Below are positions 16,254-24,965 of a DNA stretch of 35,329 nt, one piece after another (the first letter of the stretch is position 1; each line of letters opens with the position of its first letter). The translations under genes and the position numbers were made by a program. Under the pieces are notes generated by a model. That model was given only the letters and a program-made list of their open reading frames with translations, was not told where the DNA came from and did no database searches. This stretch comes from Pedobacter sp. ASV12 (GTDB lineage Bacteria > Bacteroidota > Bacteroidia > Sphingobacteriales > Sphingobacteriaceae), in the NCBI RefSeq assembly GCF_016429155.1, contig NZ_JAELUC010000037.1, positions 1 to 35,329 of the forward strand, read 5' to 3'.

Positions 16254-19200
16254 ATGTATAGGGAATTTAAACAATTAGAACTAGCGAAAATAGGTAAAGA
16301 GATACTCGAATTTTGGAAAGCGGAAAACATCTTTGAAAAAAGCATAAGCACCCGTTCAAAAGCCAAACCATTCACCTTCTACGAAGGCCCGCCTTCGGCC
16401 AATGGCATGCCCGGCATTCACCATGTGATGGCCCGTGCCATAAAGGATATCTTTTGCCGCTACAAAACCCTAAAAGGATATCAGGTAAAACGCAAAGGCG
16501 GATGGGATACCCATGGCCTGCCTATCGAGCTGGCCGTTGAGAAAAAACTCGGCATTACCAAAGACGATATCGGCAAAAAAATCTCTGTCGAAGCCTACAA
16601 CTCGGCCTGTAAGGAAGAGGTGATGCGCTATACCGACGTTTGGAATGACCTAACCGAAAAAATGGGCTATTGGGTCGACCTTCAAAACCCGTACGTTACT
16701 TACCACAACGAATATATCGAAACGCTTTGGTGGATCTTAAAGCAGTTCTACAACAAAGGCCTGCTTTACAAAGGCTATACCATCCAGCCCTACTCGCCTG
16801 CTGCCGGCACCGGCTTAAGTTCGCACGAACTGAACCAGCCGGGCACCTACCGCGATGTAAGCGACACCACCATTGTAGCCCAATTCAAGGCTATTGCTTC
16901 TTCCCTGCCTGCTTTCTTGAACAGCTACGGCGAAGTAAGTTTCCTGGCCTGGACCACCACGCCTTGGACCTTGCCTAGTAATACTGCGCTAACCGTAGGC
17001 CCGAAAATCGACTATGTTTTGGTGAAGACCTTTAACCAATACACCTTCGAACCCGTTCAGGTGATCTTGGCCAAGGCCTTGGTGGGCAAACAGTTTGCAG
17101 GCAAATATTTCTTGGCCGAAAGCGATGCCGACTTTGCCAATTACAAGGCCGAAGACAAGAAAATACCTTATACGGTTCTGGCCGAGTTTGTAGGTGCCGA
17201 TTTAGTGGGCATCAAATACGAACAATTGTTGCCTTGGGCTACGCCTTACCAAAACCCGGAAAATGCCTTTAGGGTAATCAGTGGCGATTTCGTAACCACC
17301 GAAGATGGTACCGGTATTGTACACACCGCCCCTACTTTTGGCGCCGACGATGCGCGCGTGGCCAAATTGGCTACCCCAGAAGTACCACCGATGTTGGTGT
17401 TAGACGAAAAGGGCAACCCTGTTCCGTTGGTAGACCTGCACGGCCAGTTTATTGCCAGCCTTAAAGGTGGCTTAGGCGGCAAATACGTGAAAAACGAATA
17501 CTACAACGATGGCGAAGCGCCAGAGAAATCTGTTGACGTAGAAATCGCCATCTTGCTTAAAGAAGAAAACAAAGCCTTTAAGGTGGAGAAATATGTACAC
17601 AGCTATCCGCATTGCTGGCGTACCGACAAACCCGTGCTCTATTATCCTTTAGACAGCTGGTTTATCAAAACTACCGACCTCAAAGAAAAGATGGCCGAAC
17701 TGAACAAAACCATCAACTGGAAACCTGAAGCCACCGGCACTGGCCGTTTTGGCAACTGGCTGGAAAACCTGGTCGACTGGAATCTTTCGCGTTCGCGCTA
17801 CTGGGGTACGCCGTTGCCGATCTGGCGCACAGCCGATGGTACGGAAGAAAAATGCATCGGCTCGATCGCAGAACTGAACGCCGAAATTGCAAAAGCAGTT
17901 GAAGCAGGATTGATGCCTGCGGGATTTGAATTGAAAGACATGCACCGCCCGTATGTCGACGATGTCATCCTGGTATCGGCCAAAGGCGAAAAAATGGTAC
18001 GCGAACTTGACCTGATCGATGTGTGGTTCGACAGTGGCGCCATGCCTTATGCGCAGTGGCACTTCCCATTCGAAAACAAGGAAGAATTCGAAAACGCCTA
18101 CCCTGCCGATTTCATTGCCGAGGGCGTTGACCAAACCCGTGGCTGGTTCTTTACCCTGCACGCCATTGCGGTTATGCTAAGCGAAAGCAGCGACGAAATC
18201 AAAGCCATCAACAAAATGGTGAACAATCCGGGTATCGCGTTCAAAAACGTAGTATCCAACGGATTGGTATTGGACAAAAACGGCAACAAAATGTCTAAAC
18301 GTTTGGGCAATGCCGTCGATCCTTTCAGCACCATCGATACCTACAGCGCCGATGCTACCCGCTGGTACATGATCAGCAATGCCTCGCCTTGGGACAACCT
18401 GAAATTTAACATCGAAGGATTGGATGAAGTACGCCGCAAATTTTTCGGCACCTTGTACAACACCTATTCTTTCTTTGCCTTATATGCCAATATCGACAAA
18501 TTCGAAATCAACCTCGACCAACAAACGCCTATCGCGCAGCGCAGCGAGCTTGACCGTTGGATCTTGTCGCTATTGCAAACCTTGATTGCCGAAGTTGACG
18601 AAAGCTACAACAGCTACGAGCCTACCAAAGCCGCGCGTGCCATCCAAACTTTTGTTGACGAGCACCTGAGCAACTGGTATATCCGCTTGTCGCGTCGCCG
18701 TTTCTGGAAAGGCGAAATGACCGAAGATAAAAAAGCAGCTTATGAAACCTTGTATACCTGCTTGATGAGCGTATCGCAAATGATGTCGCCTATTGCGCCT
18801 TTCTTTGCCGATTGGCTGTATGGCAACCTTACTGCGGCCAACCCAAGTCAGCACGTTGCCAAATCGGTGCACTTAACCATCTGGAACGAAGTTGACAGCA
18901 CTTTGATCGACTACGATCTGAACGAGCGCATGGAACTGGCGCAAAACATCTCGTCGATGGTCTTGTCGTTGCGCAAGAAAATGGGCATCAACGTACGCCA
19001 GCCACTGGCCAAGGTATTGATTCCGGTATTGGACGATAATTTCCAGGTGAAAGTAGAATTGGTGAAAGACCTCATCCTTTCGGAAACCAACATCAAGGAA
19101 GTAGACTTCATCAAAGACACTGCCGGCTTCATCAAGAAAAAAGTTAAGCCTAACTTCAAGGCCTTAGGGGCCAAAGTAGGCAAAGACATGAAACTGGTAA

Positions 19201-19649
19201 CCGAAGCGATTACCAGCCTCTCGCAGGAAGAACTGGCCCAATTTGAAAAAGAAGGCTCAATTGCCATCAGCAATACCCCATACGTTATTCTCCTTTCAGA
19301 TGTTGAAATCATTGCCGAAGACATTCCGGGATGGCAGGTAACCAATATGGGCAACCTGACGGTGGCCTTGGATGTCAGCATCACCAATGAACTGAAACAA
19401 GAAGGATTATCGCGTGAGTTAATTAATCGCATCCAGAATTTAAGAAAAGAACTAAATTTTGAAGTTACCGACCGAATTAACGTAAGTTTACAAAATGCAC
19501 CGATCATTGCCGAAGCCGTACAGCAGAACAAGGCCTATATTTGCGCAGAAATCCTCGCGGATGAAATTAAATGGCTAGAAAACGTAGACGAGGGAAACAA
19601 AATCGTAATCGAAGATGTTGAGTTACAAATTTTGATTACTAAACAATAA
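16254..19649 (+). CDS. ileS: Isoleucyl-tRNA synthetase, IleS2 type with GxHH signature
   Basis: Charges tRNA-Ile with isoleucine. It has about 1131 residues from the ATG at 16254 (a TTG lies directly before it). Key motifs are KMSKR at 679-683, the editing-domain segments WTTTPWTLPSNTAL and TEDGTGIVHTAPTFGADD, and the class I zone GWDTHGLPIELAVEKKLGI. The length and these sequences fit the eukaryote-like IleS2 lineage. The normal HxGH adenylate-binding motif is replaced by G54-I55-H56-H57, the swapped GxHH signature reported for mupirocin hyper-resistant IleS2 enzymes. As the only ileS visible it is presumably the housekeeping enzyme. The gene has its own -7 element and is followed by a structured 90-base spacer before the DksA-like gene. 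Confidence 0.97.
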   Translation: MYREFKQLELAKIGKEILEFWKAENIFEKSISTRSKAKPFTFYEGPPSANGMPGIHHVMARAIKDIFCRYKTLKGYQVKRKGGWDTHGLPIELAVEKKLGITKDDIGKKISVEAYNSACKEEVMRYTDVWNDLTEKMGYWVDLQNPYVTYHNEYIETLWWILKQFYNKGLLYKGYTIQPYSPAAGTGLSSHELNQPGTYRDVSDTTIVAQFKAIASSLPAFLNSYGEVSFLAWTTTPWTLPSNTALTVGPKIDYVLVKTFNQYTFEPVQVILAKALVGKQFAGKYFLAESDADFANYKAEDKKIPYTVLAEFVGADLVGIKYEQLLPWATPYQNPENAFRVISGDFVTTEDGTGIVHTAPTFGADDARVAKLATPEVPPMLVLDEKGNPVPLVDLHGQFIASLKGGLGGKYVKNEYYNDGEAPEKSVDVEIAILLKEENKAFKVEKYVHSYPHCWRTDKPVLYYPLDSWFIKTTDLKEKMAELNKTINWKPEATGTGRFGNWLENLVDWNLSRSRYWGTPLPIWRTADGTEEKCIGSIAELNAEIAKAVEAGLMPAGFELKDMHRPYVDDVILVSAKGEKMVRELDLIDVWFDSGAMPYAQWHFPFENKEEFENAYPADFIAEGVDQTRGWFFTLHAIAVMLSESSDEIKAINKMVNNPGIAFKNVVSNGLVLDKNGNKMSKRLGNAVDPFSTIDTYSADATRWYMISNASPWDNLKFNIEGLDEVRRKFFGTLYNTYSFFALYANIDKFEINLDQQTPIAQRSELDRWILSLLQTLIAEVDESYNSYEPTKAARAIQTFVDEHLSNWYIRLSRRRFWKGEMTEDKKAAYETLYTCLMSVSQMMSPIAPFFADWLYGNLTAANPSQHVAKSVHLTIWNEVDSTLIDYDLNERMELAQNISSMVLSLRKKMGINVRQPLAKVLIPVLDDNFQVKVELVKDLILSETNIKEVDFIKDTAGFIKKKVKPNFKALGAKVGKDMKLVTEAITSLSQEELAQFEKEGSIAISNTPYVILLSDVEIIAEDIPGWQVTNMGNLTVALDVSITNELKQEGLSRELINRIQNLRKELNFEVTDRINVSLQNAPIIAEAVQQNKAYICAEILADEIKWLENVDEGNKIVIEDVELQILITKQ

Positions 19650-19656
19650 TAGAATA

Positions 19657-19713
19657 TGGAACCATCCTCAACCGGCCTTTAAAAATGGCAACCCACGGTT
19701 AATGATGGTTCCA
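19657..19713 (+). repeat. Imperfect hairpin between ileS and the dksA-like gene
   Basis: Arms TGGAACCATC and GATGGTTCCA pair perfectly over 10 bases. After a 3x3 internal loop, AACC pairs with GGTT, leaving a loop of about 23 bases. There is no T run after it, so it is not an ordinary terminator. It lies 26 bases before the next ATG and may act in mRNA processing or stability. Confidence 0.45.
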
Positions 19714-19739
19714 CTACCATTAAAATTAAGTTAGACCAA

Positions 19740-20123
19740 ATGGAAAAAACTGAGAAAACACGCTATTCAGATAGCGAACTACAAGAGTTTAAAGAGCTGA
19801 TCCTTGAGAAACTAAAAAGTTCAAGGGAGGAGTTGCTTTCGTTGACTTCCTCGTTGAGCAATCCGAATTCAAATGGTACTGAAGATACTTCTGGCGCTTA
19901 CAAAACGCTAGAAGATGGTTCTGCGACTTTAGAAAAAGAGCAGATTAACCAATTGGCAGCCCGCCAGAAAAAATTTATCGACAACCTGGAAGCCGCATTG
20001 GTGCGCATAGAAAACAAAACCTATGGCATTTGTCGCGAAACCGGGAAACTGATCCAAAAAGAACGTCTGCGTGCGGTGCCGCATGCTACGCTAAGCATGG
20101 AAGCTAAATTGAAGCAGGGTTAA
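19740..20123 (+). CDS. TraR/DksA-family protein lacking zinc cysteines
   Basis: A 127-residue protein with an N-terminal coiled coil (residues about 10-95) and a C-terminal segment with the TraR/DksA signature YGICRETGKLIQKERLRAVPHATL. DksA-type proteins bind the RNA polymerase secondary channel and tune transcription. Of the four zinc-binding cysteines of canonical DksA only C98 remains (C98-R-E-T101, and SMEA where the second CxxC would be), so no zinc finger can form. I believe such forms are common in Bacteroidota. The stop overlaps the lspA start by one base (TAATG), so the pair is coupled. Confidence 0.85.
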   Translation: MEKTEKTRYSDSELQEFKELILEKLKSSREELLSLTSSLSNPNSNGTEDTSGAYKTLEDGSATLEKEQINQLAARQKKFIDNLEAALVRIENKTYGICRETGKLIQKERLRAVPHATLSMEAKLKQG

Positions 20124-20725
20124 TGAAAGGCTACACAAAACCATTAATTGTCATCTTGTTGGTATTAATTGCCGACCAGGCGCTTAAAACGTGGATTAAA
20201 ACCCACATGTACCTGCAACAAGAATATAAGATCATTGGCAACTGGTTCATTATCCACTTTACCGAAAACAACGGCATGGCCTTTGGCCTCGAGTTTGGTG
20301 GCGAATTTGGCAAACTGGCGCTTTCTATTTTCAGGATTATTGCCGTTGCCGGAATTGGCTATGGCCTGCATTACCTTATTAAACGCAAGTATCATCGTGG
20401 CCTGATCATGAACGTAGCCCTGATTTTTGCCGGAGCGCTGGGCAACATCATCGATTCGGTGTTTTATGGCGTGATCTACAAATACGAAAGCCTTTTTCAT
20501 GGCCGTGTGGTAGATATGCTTTATTTCCCGATATTAAGGGGCACATTCCCATCATGGCTACCCGTTTGGGGAGGCGAGCCTTTCGAGTTCTTCCGTCCGG
20601 TATTTAACCTGGCCGATGCTTCTATTTCGATCGGAGTAATTGCCATCCTGTTGTTCCAAAAAAGATATTTCAAGGAAGAAATCAGGGATGAGATTGGCAT
20701 TAACAACGAAAGTGTTGAAGATTAA
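20123..20725 (+). CDS. lspA: Lipoprotein signal peptidase II (copy 1)
   Basis: An inner-membrane aspartyl protease that removes signal peptides from diacylglyceryl-prolipoproteins. It has 200 residues and four membrane helices. Family motifs are present: IADQALKTWIK, ENNGMAFGL, GALGNIIDS, GRVVDML with the first catalytic Asp, and FNLADASISIG with the second. It is longer than the usual 160 residues because of an insertion (RGTFPSWLPVWGGEPFEFFRP) between the two catalytic segments. It is coupled to the DksA-like gene, and an intrinsic terminator follows. A second lspA lies at 28705-29220. Confidence 0.95.
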   Translation: MKGYTKPLIVILLVLIADQALKTWIKTHMYLQQEYKIIGNWFIIHFTENNGMAFGLEFGGEFGKLALSIFRIIAVAGIGYGLHYLIKRKYHRGLIMNVALIFAGALGNIIDSVFYGVIYKYESLFHGRVVDMLYFPILRGTFPSWLPVWGGEPFEFFRPVFNLADASISIGVIAILLFQKRYFKEEIRDEIGINNESVED

Positions 20726-20750
20726 TCGATAGCTGTTAAAAAAAGCATTA

Positions 20751-20780
20751 AAGCCATCTGGAAAACCAGGTGGCTTTTTT
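20751..20780 (+). terminator. Intrinsic terminator after lspA
   Basis: AAGCCATCTGG-AAAA-CCAGGTGGCTT forms an 11-pair stem (one G-T pair) with a four-base loop, followed by TTTT. Confidence 0.88.
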
Positions 20781-20793
20781 AGTTTTAGTTAAT

Positions 20794-20801
20794 TATATTT
20801 G
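20794..20801 (+). promoter_or_regulatory. -7 element for the DUF1080 gene
   Basis: TATATTTG fits TAnnTTTG exactly, directly after the lspA terminator and 22 bases before the ATG at 20824. The -33 region overlaps the terminator T run and has no clear TTTG. Confidence 0.5.
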
Positions 20802-20823
20802 AAAGAAAACCAACATCAGCCTT

Positions 20824-21516
20824 ATGAAAAAAACCGCCTTACGCCTTATGCTATGCTGCGCCACCTTGGCACTTTCAATCCCTACATTCGCACAAAAGAG
20901 CTTATTCGACGGAAAATCGCTTGCCGGCTGGCATGCCGACGTTCCCGAAATGGACAAAAATCCCAATGCCAGAAATCCCTTCATAGTAAGAGACGGCAAC
21001 CTGGTTAGCCTTGGCACACCTGGCGGACATTTGATTACCGATAAAATTTACCAAAACTACCGCCTGGAAGTAGAATACCGTTTTGCAGGCAAACCCGGCA
21101 ATTGTGGCGTATTGGTTCACGCCTCTACCCCGCGTGCCTTGTACGGCATGTTTCCCAAATCGCTGGAAGTGCAGATGCAACACCTTGATGCCGGCGATTT
21201 TTGGTGCATAGAAGAAGACATTACCGTACCCGATATGGAAACCCGCCGCGGGCCCAAAGAAAACTGGGGCGTTAACGGCAATAAGTTGCGCCGCATTAAA
21301 AACCTGACCGATGGCAGCGAGAAACCGGTTGGCGAATGGAACAAAATGGTAATCGAGTGCTACAAAAACTCGGTAAAGGTTTGGGTAAATGGCGACTTGG
21401 TAAACGAAGGCACCAACTGTACAGCCGATAAAGGCCAAATTGCCCTGCAAGCCGAGGGTTCGGAAGTAGAATTCAGGAAACTGGAACTTACGCCCATCAA
21501 AAAATTGAGCAAATAA
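20824..21516 (+). CDS. Secreted DUF1080 (3-keto-disaccharide hydrolase-like) protein
   Basis: A 230-residue exported protein with a signal peptide (residues 1-23, ending PTFAQ). The DUF1080/3-keto-disaccharide hydrolase domain fills the rest: SLFDGKSLAGWHA at the start, VRDGNLVS, YRLEVEYRFAGKPGNCGVLVHA, LEVQM, and WNKMVIECYKNSVKVWVNG near the end. The fold is a laminarinase-like beta sandwich. Some members hydrolyse 3-keto-glycosides in Bacteroidota sugar catabolism; no sugar genes surround it, so the substrate is open. It stands alone between the lspA terminator and a GNAT gene. Confidence 0.88.
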   Translation: MKKTALRLMLCCATLALSIPTFAQKSLFDGKSLAGWHADVPEMDKNPNARNPFIVRDGNLVSLGTPGGHLITDKIYQNYRLEVEYRFAGKPGNCGVLVHASTPRALYGMFPKSLEVQMQHLDAGDFWCIEEDITVPDMETRRGPKENWGVNGNKLRRIKNLTDGSEKPVGEWNKMVIECYKNSVKVWVNGDLVNEGTNCTADKGQIALQAEGSEVEFRKLELTPIKKLSK

Positions 21517-21588
21517 TTGCGTATTGCGAAGGGCATATTGCCACAAGGCATTCGGTAACAGTATCTATTAATATTTTAAAACATCATA

Positions 21589-22122
21589 ATGAGTTTTAAC
21601 CTGCAGCCTACTTCGTTAGCAAGCGACCTGATCAGACTCGTTCCACTAAAGGAAGAAGACTTTGAAGCGCTCTACGAAGTAGCCTCAGATCCGCTGATTT
21701 GGGAACAGCACCCCAACAAAGACCGCTACAAACGCGAGGTTTTCCAGAACTTTTTTCAAGGCGCCCTACAGTCGGAAGGAGCCTTTATCGTTTACGAGCA
21801 GGCAAGCGGCAATGTGGTAGGCAGTTCGAGGTTTTACGACTATGACGAGGCCAATAGCTGCATTACCGTTGGCTACACCTTTATTGGTCGCGAGTATTGG
21901 GGCAAAGGCCATAACAAAGCCTTAAAAAAGCTCATGTTCAACTATGCCTTTCAATTTGTAGACCATATTATCCTGCACATTGGCGCCACCAATTTCCGTT
22001 CGCAAAAAGCCATCGAAAAATTGGGTGCGGAGAAAATAGACGAAATTGAAGTGGCCTATTATGGCGAACCTGTCAAGCTGAATTTTGTCTATCAGGTTGC
22101 CCAAAAAGACTGGGCTATTTAA
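21589..22122 (+). CDS. GNAT N-acetyltransferase, RimJ/RimL type
   Basis: A 177-residue protein of the Acetyltransf_3 (RimL-like) group: LIRLVPLKEEDFEALYEVASDP at the N-terminus, GSSRFYDYDEANSCITVGYTFI in the core, the acetyl-CoA loop YWGKGHNKALKKLMF, and the conserved ATNFRSQKAIEKLGAEK. Such enzymes acetylate protein N-termini, spermidine or antibiotics; the substrate is not predictable. It is followed by a 22171-22204 hairpin and a 200-base AT-rich spacer. Confidence 0.85.
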   Translation: MSFNLQPTSLASDLIRLVPLKEEDFEALYEVASDPLIWEQHPNKDRYKREVFQNFFQGALQSEGAFIVYEQASGNVVGSSRFYDYDEANSCITVGYTFIGREYWGKGHNKALKKLMFNYAFQFVDHIILHIGATNFRSQKAIEKLGAEKIDEIEVAYYGEPVKLNFVYQVAQKDWAI

Positions 22123-22170
22123 CAAGTTATAGCAAGGTTACCTACACCAATTCCGCATCAAAAACGACCT

Positions 22171-22204
22171 AATTTCAATTTACTTCTAAGGAAGAATTGA
22201 AATT
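22171..22204 (+). terminator. AT-rich hairpin after the GNAT gene
   Basis: AATTTCAATT and AATTGAAATT form a perfect 10-base stem, with an inner CTTC-TAAG-GAAG helix. It is followed by an AT-rich, not strictly T-run, sequence, so the terminator call is weak. Confidence 0.4.
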
Positions 22205-22337
22205 TATTTAAAATATAATACACTGACAGTCTAACAATTACAACAAAAGTTGAATAAAATTTAATTTTTGGCTGTGGAATTGTGGCCCCGTTGACATCTT
22301 ACTTACAAACACACGAAAATTATAAATGATACACCAC

Positions 22338-23045
22338 ATGAAAAAATTAGTAGCCCTAGCCTTTGTTGCCTTATTCAGTATGAGTGCCATGGCGCAGCAA
22401 GTAGACCTGAGAAGAAAAATCAATGTAAGCGGATCGGCCGAAGCCGAAGTAACGCCAGATATCATCTATATCGGCATTTCGCTGAAAGAATATCTTAAAG
22501 ACAACAACAGCAAAAAAAGAGTAGACATTACCGAGTTGGAAAACCAGCTTTACAATGCCGTACTCAAAGCCGGAATTTCGAAAGAAGATTTGATGATCAA
22601 CAACATCTCAAGCTTTAACTACGCTACCGAGAAAAAGAAAAACCCTGATTTTTTGGCCAGCAAACAATACCGTTTAAAAGTAAGCGATTTGAACAAATGG
22701 AACGAAATTATTGGCGCGGTTGATCCTAAAGGCGTGGCTTATACCAATATTGAAAGCTACGACTACTCTAAAATCGAGAGTTTGAAAAAAGAACTGAAAA
22801 TCAAAGCCCTTCAAGCTGCCAAAGCCAAAGCAGCCTATATGGTTGAGGCCTTGGGCGAAAAACTGGGTGGCGTAATCGATATCCAGGAAATCAACAACGA
22901 AGCCTATCCGCAGCCTATGTACAGAGCCAATGCAATGATGATGAAAGCCGAAAGTGCCGATGCCATGGGTGGCGCACCTGTTGACCTCGATTTCAAAAAA
23001 ATCAAGCTCAACTACCAGGTAAATACCGTATTCGAAATCAAATAA
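22338..23045 (+). CDS. Exported SIMPL-domain (DUF541) protein
   Basis: About 235 residues from the ATG at 22338; an in-frame ATG at 22326 would add four residues before the signal peptide. The signal peptide is MKKLVALAF to AMAQQ. The SIMPL/DUF541 domain starts at INVSGSAEAEVTPDIIYIGISL and ends with YQVNTVFEIK. Family members are periplasmic or outer-membrane-associated and form ring assemblies; their function is poorly defined. A stretch of methionine and alanine residues (YRANAMMMKAESADAMGG) precedes the last strand. Two hairpins follow, of which the second is a good terminator. Confidence 0.85.
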   Translation: MKKLVALAFVALFSMSAMAQQVDLRRKINVSGSAEAEVTPDIIYIGISLKEYLKDNNSKKRVDITELENQLYNAVLKAGISKEDLMINNISSFNYATEKKKNPDFLASKQYRLKVSDLNKWNEIIGAVDPKGVAYTNIESYDYSKIESLKKELKIKALQAAKAKAAYMVEALGEKLGGVIDIQEINNEAYPQPMYRANAMMMKAESADAMGGAPVDLDFKKIKLNYQVNTVFEIK

Positions 23046-23138
23046 TGCCTGTTTAAGTATACAACTTCTAGGAGAGCAGTCGTTACTCGATTAAAAAAAC
23101 AGGCTTTTTAACCTAGAATAGGCATATTTTAAAAAAAA

Positions 23139-23172
23139 GAAAAACCTACCAATCAATATGGTAGGTTTTTTG
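23139..23172 (+). terminator. Intrinsic terminator after the SIMPL gene
   Basis: AAAACCTACC / GGTAGGTTTT with a 9-base loop, flanked by A and T runs, so it could act in both directions. A wider pair GCCTGTTT (23047-23054) / AAACAGGC (23097-23104) followed by TTTTT lies just before it. Confidence 0.8.
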
Positions 23173-23213
23173 TTATATAGCAGATACAATTTAACCTTTA
23201 ATTTTAATCGCAT

Positions 23214-23525
23214 ATGAAAAAGATCATTTACGCACTAATGCTTGTCTTTGTTTTGGGAGTTAGTGCAAATACGGTTTCGGCCAGCGAAAACAACAAGCCG
23301 AAAACAGAACTGACTGCTGAACAAAAAGCACAGTTGGACAAAATTGTAAACCGTGTAGAAGAGATCCGTAAAATGGACAAATCCAACCTAACCAGGGCGG
23401 AGAAAAAAGCACTGAGAAAAGAGCTGAGGGAAATGAAAGAGCAAGCCCGAGTGCTTGATCGTGGGGTTTATCTTTCAGTAGGTGCCATTATCATCATTAT
23501 TTTGCTATTGATTATTATTCTATAA
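23214..23525 (+). CDS. Small exported coiled-coil protein with C-terminal membrane anchor
   Basis: A 103-residue protein with a signal peptide (residues 1-23, ending VSASE), a highly charged coiled-coil middle (LDKIVNRVEEIRKMDKSNL, ALRKELREMKEQARVL) and a C-terminal hydrophobic segment of nearly pure I and L (IIIIILLLIIIL). I recognise no named family. The layout suggests a small periplasmic helical protein anchored at its C-terminus. It ends at a shared bidirectional terminator facing serS. Confidence 0.7.
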   Translation: MKKIIYALMLVFVLGVSANTVSASENNKPKTELTAEQKAQLDKIVNRVEEIRKMDKSNLTRAEKKALRKELREMKEQARVLDRGVYLSVGAIIIIILLLIIIL

Positions 23526-23537
23526 GCACTTACTAGC

Positions 23538-23578
23538 AACAAAAAAAGCCTCCAGATTTGCTGGAGGCTTTTTTTGTT
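23538..23578. terminator. Perfect bidirectional terminator
   Basis: An 18-base perfect inverted repeat with a 5-base loop (ATTTG). The GC core is GCCTCCAG / CTGGAGGC, flanked by seven A on the left and seven T on the right. It can terminate both the 103-residue protein gene (+) and serS (-). Confidence 0.93.
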
Positions 23579-23590
23579 GGTTTTTGTCTA

Positions 23591-24862
23591 TTAATCGATC
23601 TTATCGAAACCGGTATATTTTCTCAAAACTTCCGGAATAACAATCCCGTCTTCGGTTTGATAATTCTCCAAAATAGAAGCTACAATGCGTGGCAAGGCAA
23701 GCGCGCTTCCGTTAAGGGTGTGCGCCAACTGTGTTTTGCCTTCTTTGCCTTTAAAACGCAATTTTAAACGATTGCTTTGATAAGTTTCAAAGTTAGAAAC
23801 CGAAGATACCTCCAACCAGCGTTGCTGGGCTGCACTCCATACTTCCATATCATAGGTCATGGCCGAGGTAAAGCCCATATCGCCGCCACAGAGGCGCAAT
23901 ACGCGGTAGTGCAATCCCAATTCCTGCAAAAGCGACTGTACGTATTTGCTCATATCTTCAAGCGTTTCGTAAGATTTGTCGGGATGCGTAATCTGTACCA
24001 CCTCAACCTTATCAAATTGGTGCAACCTGTTCAGTCCACGCACGTGTGCACCATAAGAACCCGCTTCTCTTCTAAAGCAAGGGGTATAACCTGTATTTTT
24101 GATCGGAAGGTCTTCTTCCTTCAGGATCACATCGCGGTACAAATTGGTAACTGGCACCTCAGCGGTCGGGATCAAGAAAAGGTTGTCTACTCCTACATGG
24201 TACATCTGGCCCTCCTTATCAGGCAACTGTCCGGTACCAAAGCCAGAAGCTTCGTTTACCAAATGAGGCACCTGCATTTCCCTGTAGCCTGCAGCTGTAG
24301 CGTGGTCTAAAAAGAAATTGATCAAGGCACGTTGCAACCTGGCACCTTTGCCCTTGTATACCGGAAAGCCGGCACCCGTTATTTTCACGCCCAATTCAAA
24401 ATCGATGATATCGTATTTGGCGGCCAGTTCCCAATGTGGCAGGGCTTTGACAGGCAGTTGAGCCGGTTCGCCATGAACCAAAACCACCTCGTTTTCTTCG
24501 GCTGTTGATCCAGTTTTTACCAAATGGTAAGGCAGGTTGGGCAACTGCACCAATAAATTAAACTGATGAGCTTCTAGCTCGGCCAGCTTATCGCCAAGGT
24601 TTTTGATGGTTTCCTTATGCGAAGCCGTTTGCGTTTTAACAGCTTCGGCTTCATCTTTCTTGCCGGCACGCATCAACTCGCCAATCTGCTTGGCCGCAGC
24701 GTTTGCCTCTGCCGCAATGCTATCCAACGAAGTTTGAGTTTGGCGACGCTCTTCATCAATGGAGATGATTTGGTCTACCAATTCGGGTTGTTTAAAATTG
24801 CGAACGCTAAGTCGCTCTAAAACTTTCTCTCTATTTTCGCGGATATAGTTAACTTGCAGCAT
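23591..24862 (-). CDS. serS: Seryl-tRNA synthetase
   Basis: A class II synthetase charging tRNA-Ser and tRNA-Sec. It has 423 residues, the normal length. The N-terminal tRNA-binding coiled coil spans about residues 30-105 (EERRQTQTSLDSIAAEANAA). Motif 2 is PCFRREAGSYG followed by VRGLNRLHQFDKVE, and motif 3 includes LNGSALALPRIVASILENYQ. It is a single gene with its own -7 element TATCTTTG at 24878-24885 and a bidirectional terminator at its end. Confidence 0.97.
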   Translation of the reverse strand: MLQVNYIRENREKVLERLSVRNFKQPELVDQIISIDEERRQTQTSLDSIAAEANAAAKQIGELMRAGKKDEAEAVKTQTASHKETIKNLGDKLAELEAHQFNLLVQLPNLPYHLVKTGSTAEENEVVLVHGEPAQLPVKALPHWELAAKYDIIDFELGVKITGAGFPVYKGKGARLQRALINFFLDHATAAGYREMQVPHLVNEASGFGTGQLPDKEGQMYHVGVDNLFLIPTAEVPVTNLYRDVILKEEDLPIKNTGYTPCFRREAGSYGAHVRGLNRLHQFDKVEVVQITHPDKSYETLEDMSKYVQSLLQELGLHYRVLRLCGGDMGFTSAMTYDMEVWSAAQQRWLEVSSVSNFETYQSNRLKLRFKGKEGKTQLAHTLNGSALALPRIVASILENYQTEDGIVIPEVLRKYTGFDKID

Positions 24863-24877
24863 TATTTATTTTTTTTA

Positions 24878-24885
24878 CAAAGATA
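24878..24885 (-). promoter_or_regulatory. -7 element for serS
   Basis: TATCTTTG on the minus strand fits TAnnTTTG exactly, 15 bases above the ATG, predicting a leader of about 12 bases. The -33 site is unclear. Confidence 0.5.
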
Positions 24886-24965
24886 AGATTGAATTACGAA
24901 TTACGACTGCCGATTTAAGATTTTTAATGGCCAGGCGTAAATCCTTCCATCTAAAATCGTAAATC

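Noticed and set aside
23047..23109. Hairpin GCCTGTTT / AAACAGGC as the main terminator of the SIMPL gene
   Set aside because: The arms are 42 bases apart, which is long for an intrinsic terminator; the compact hairpin at 23139-23172 is a better candidate.
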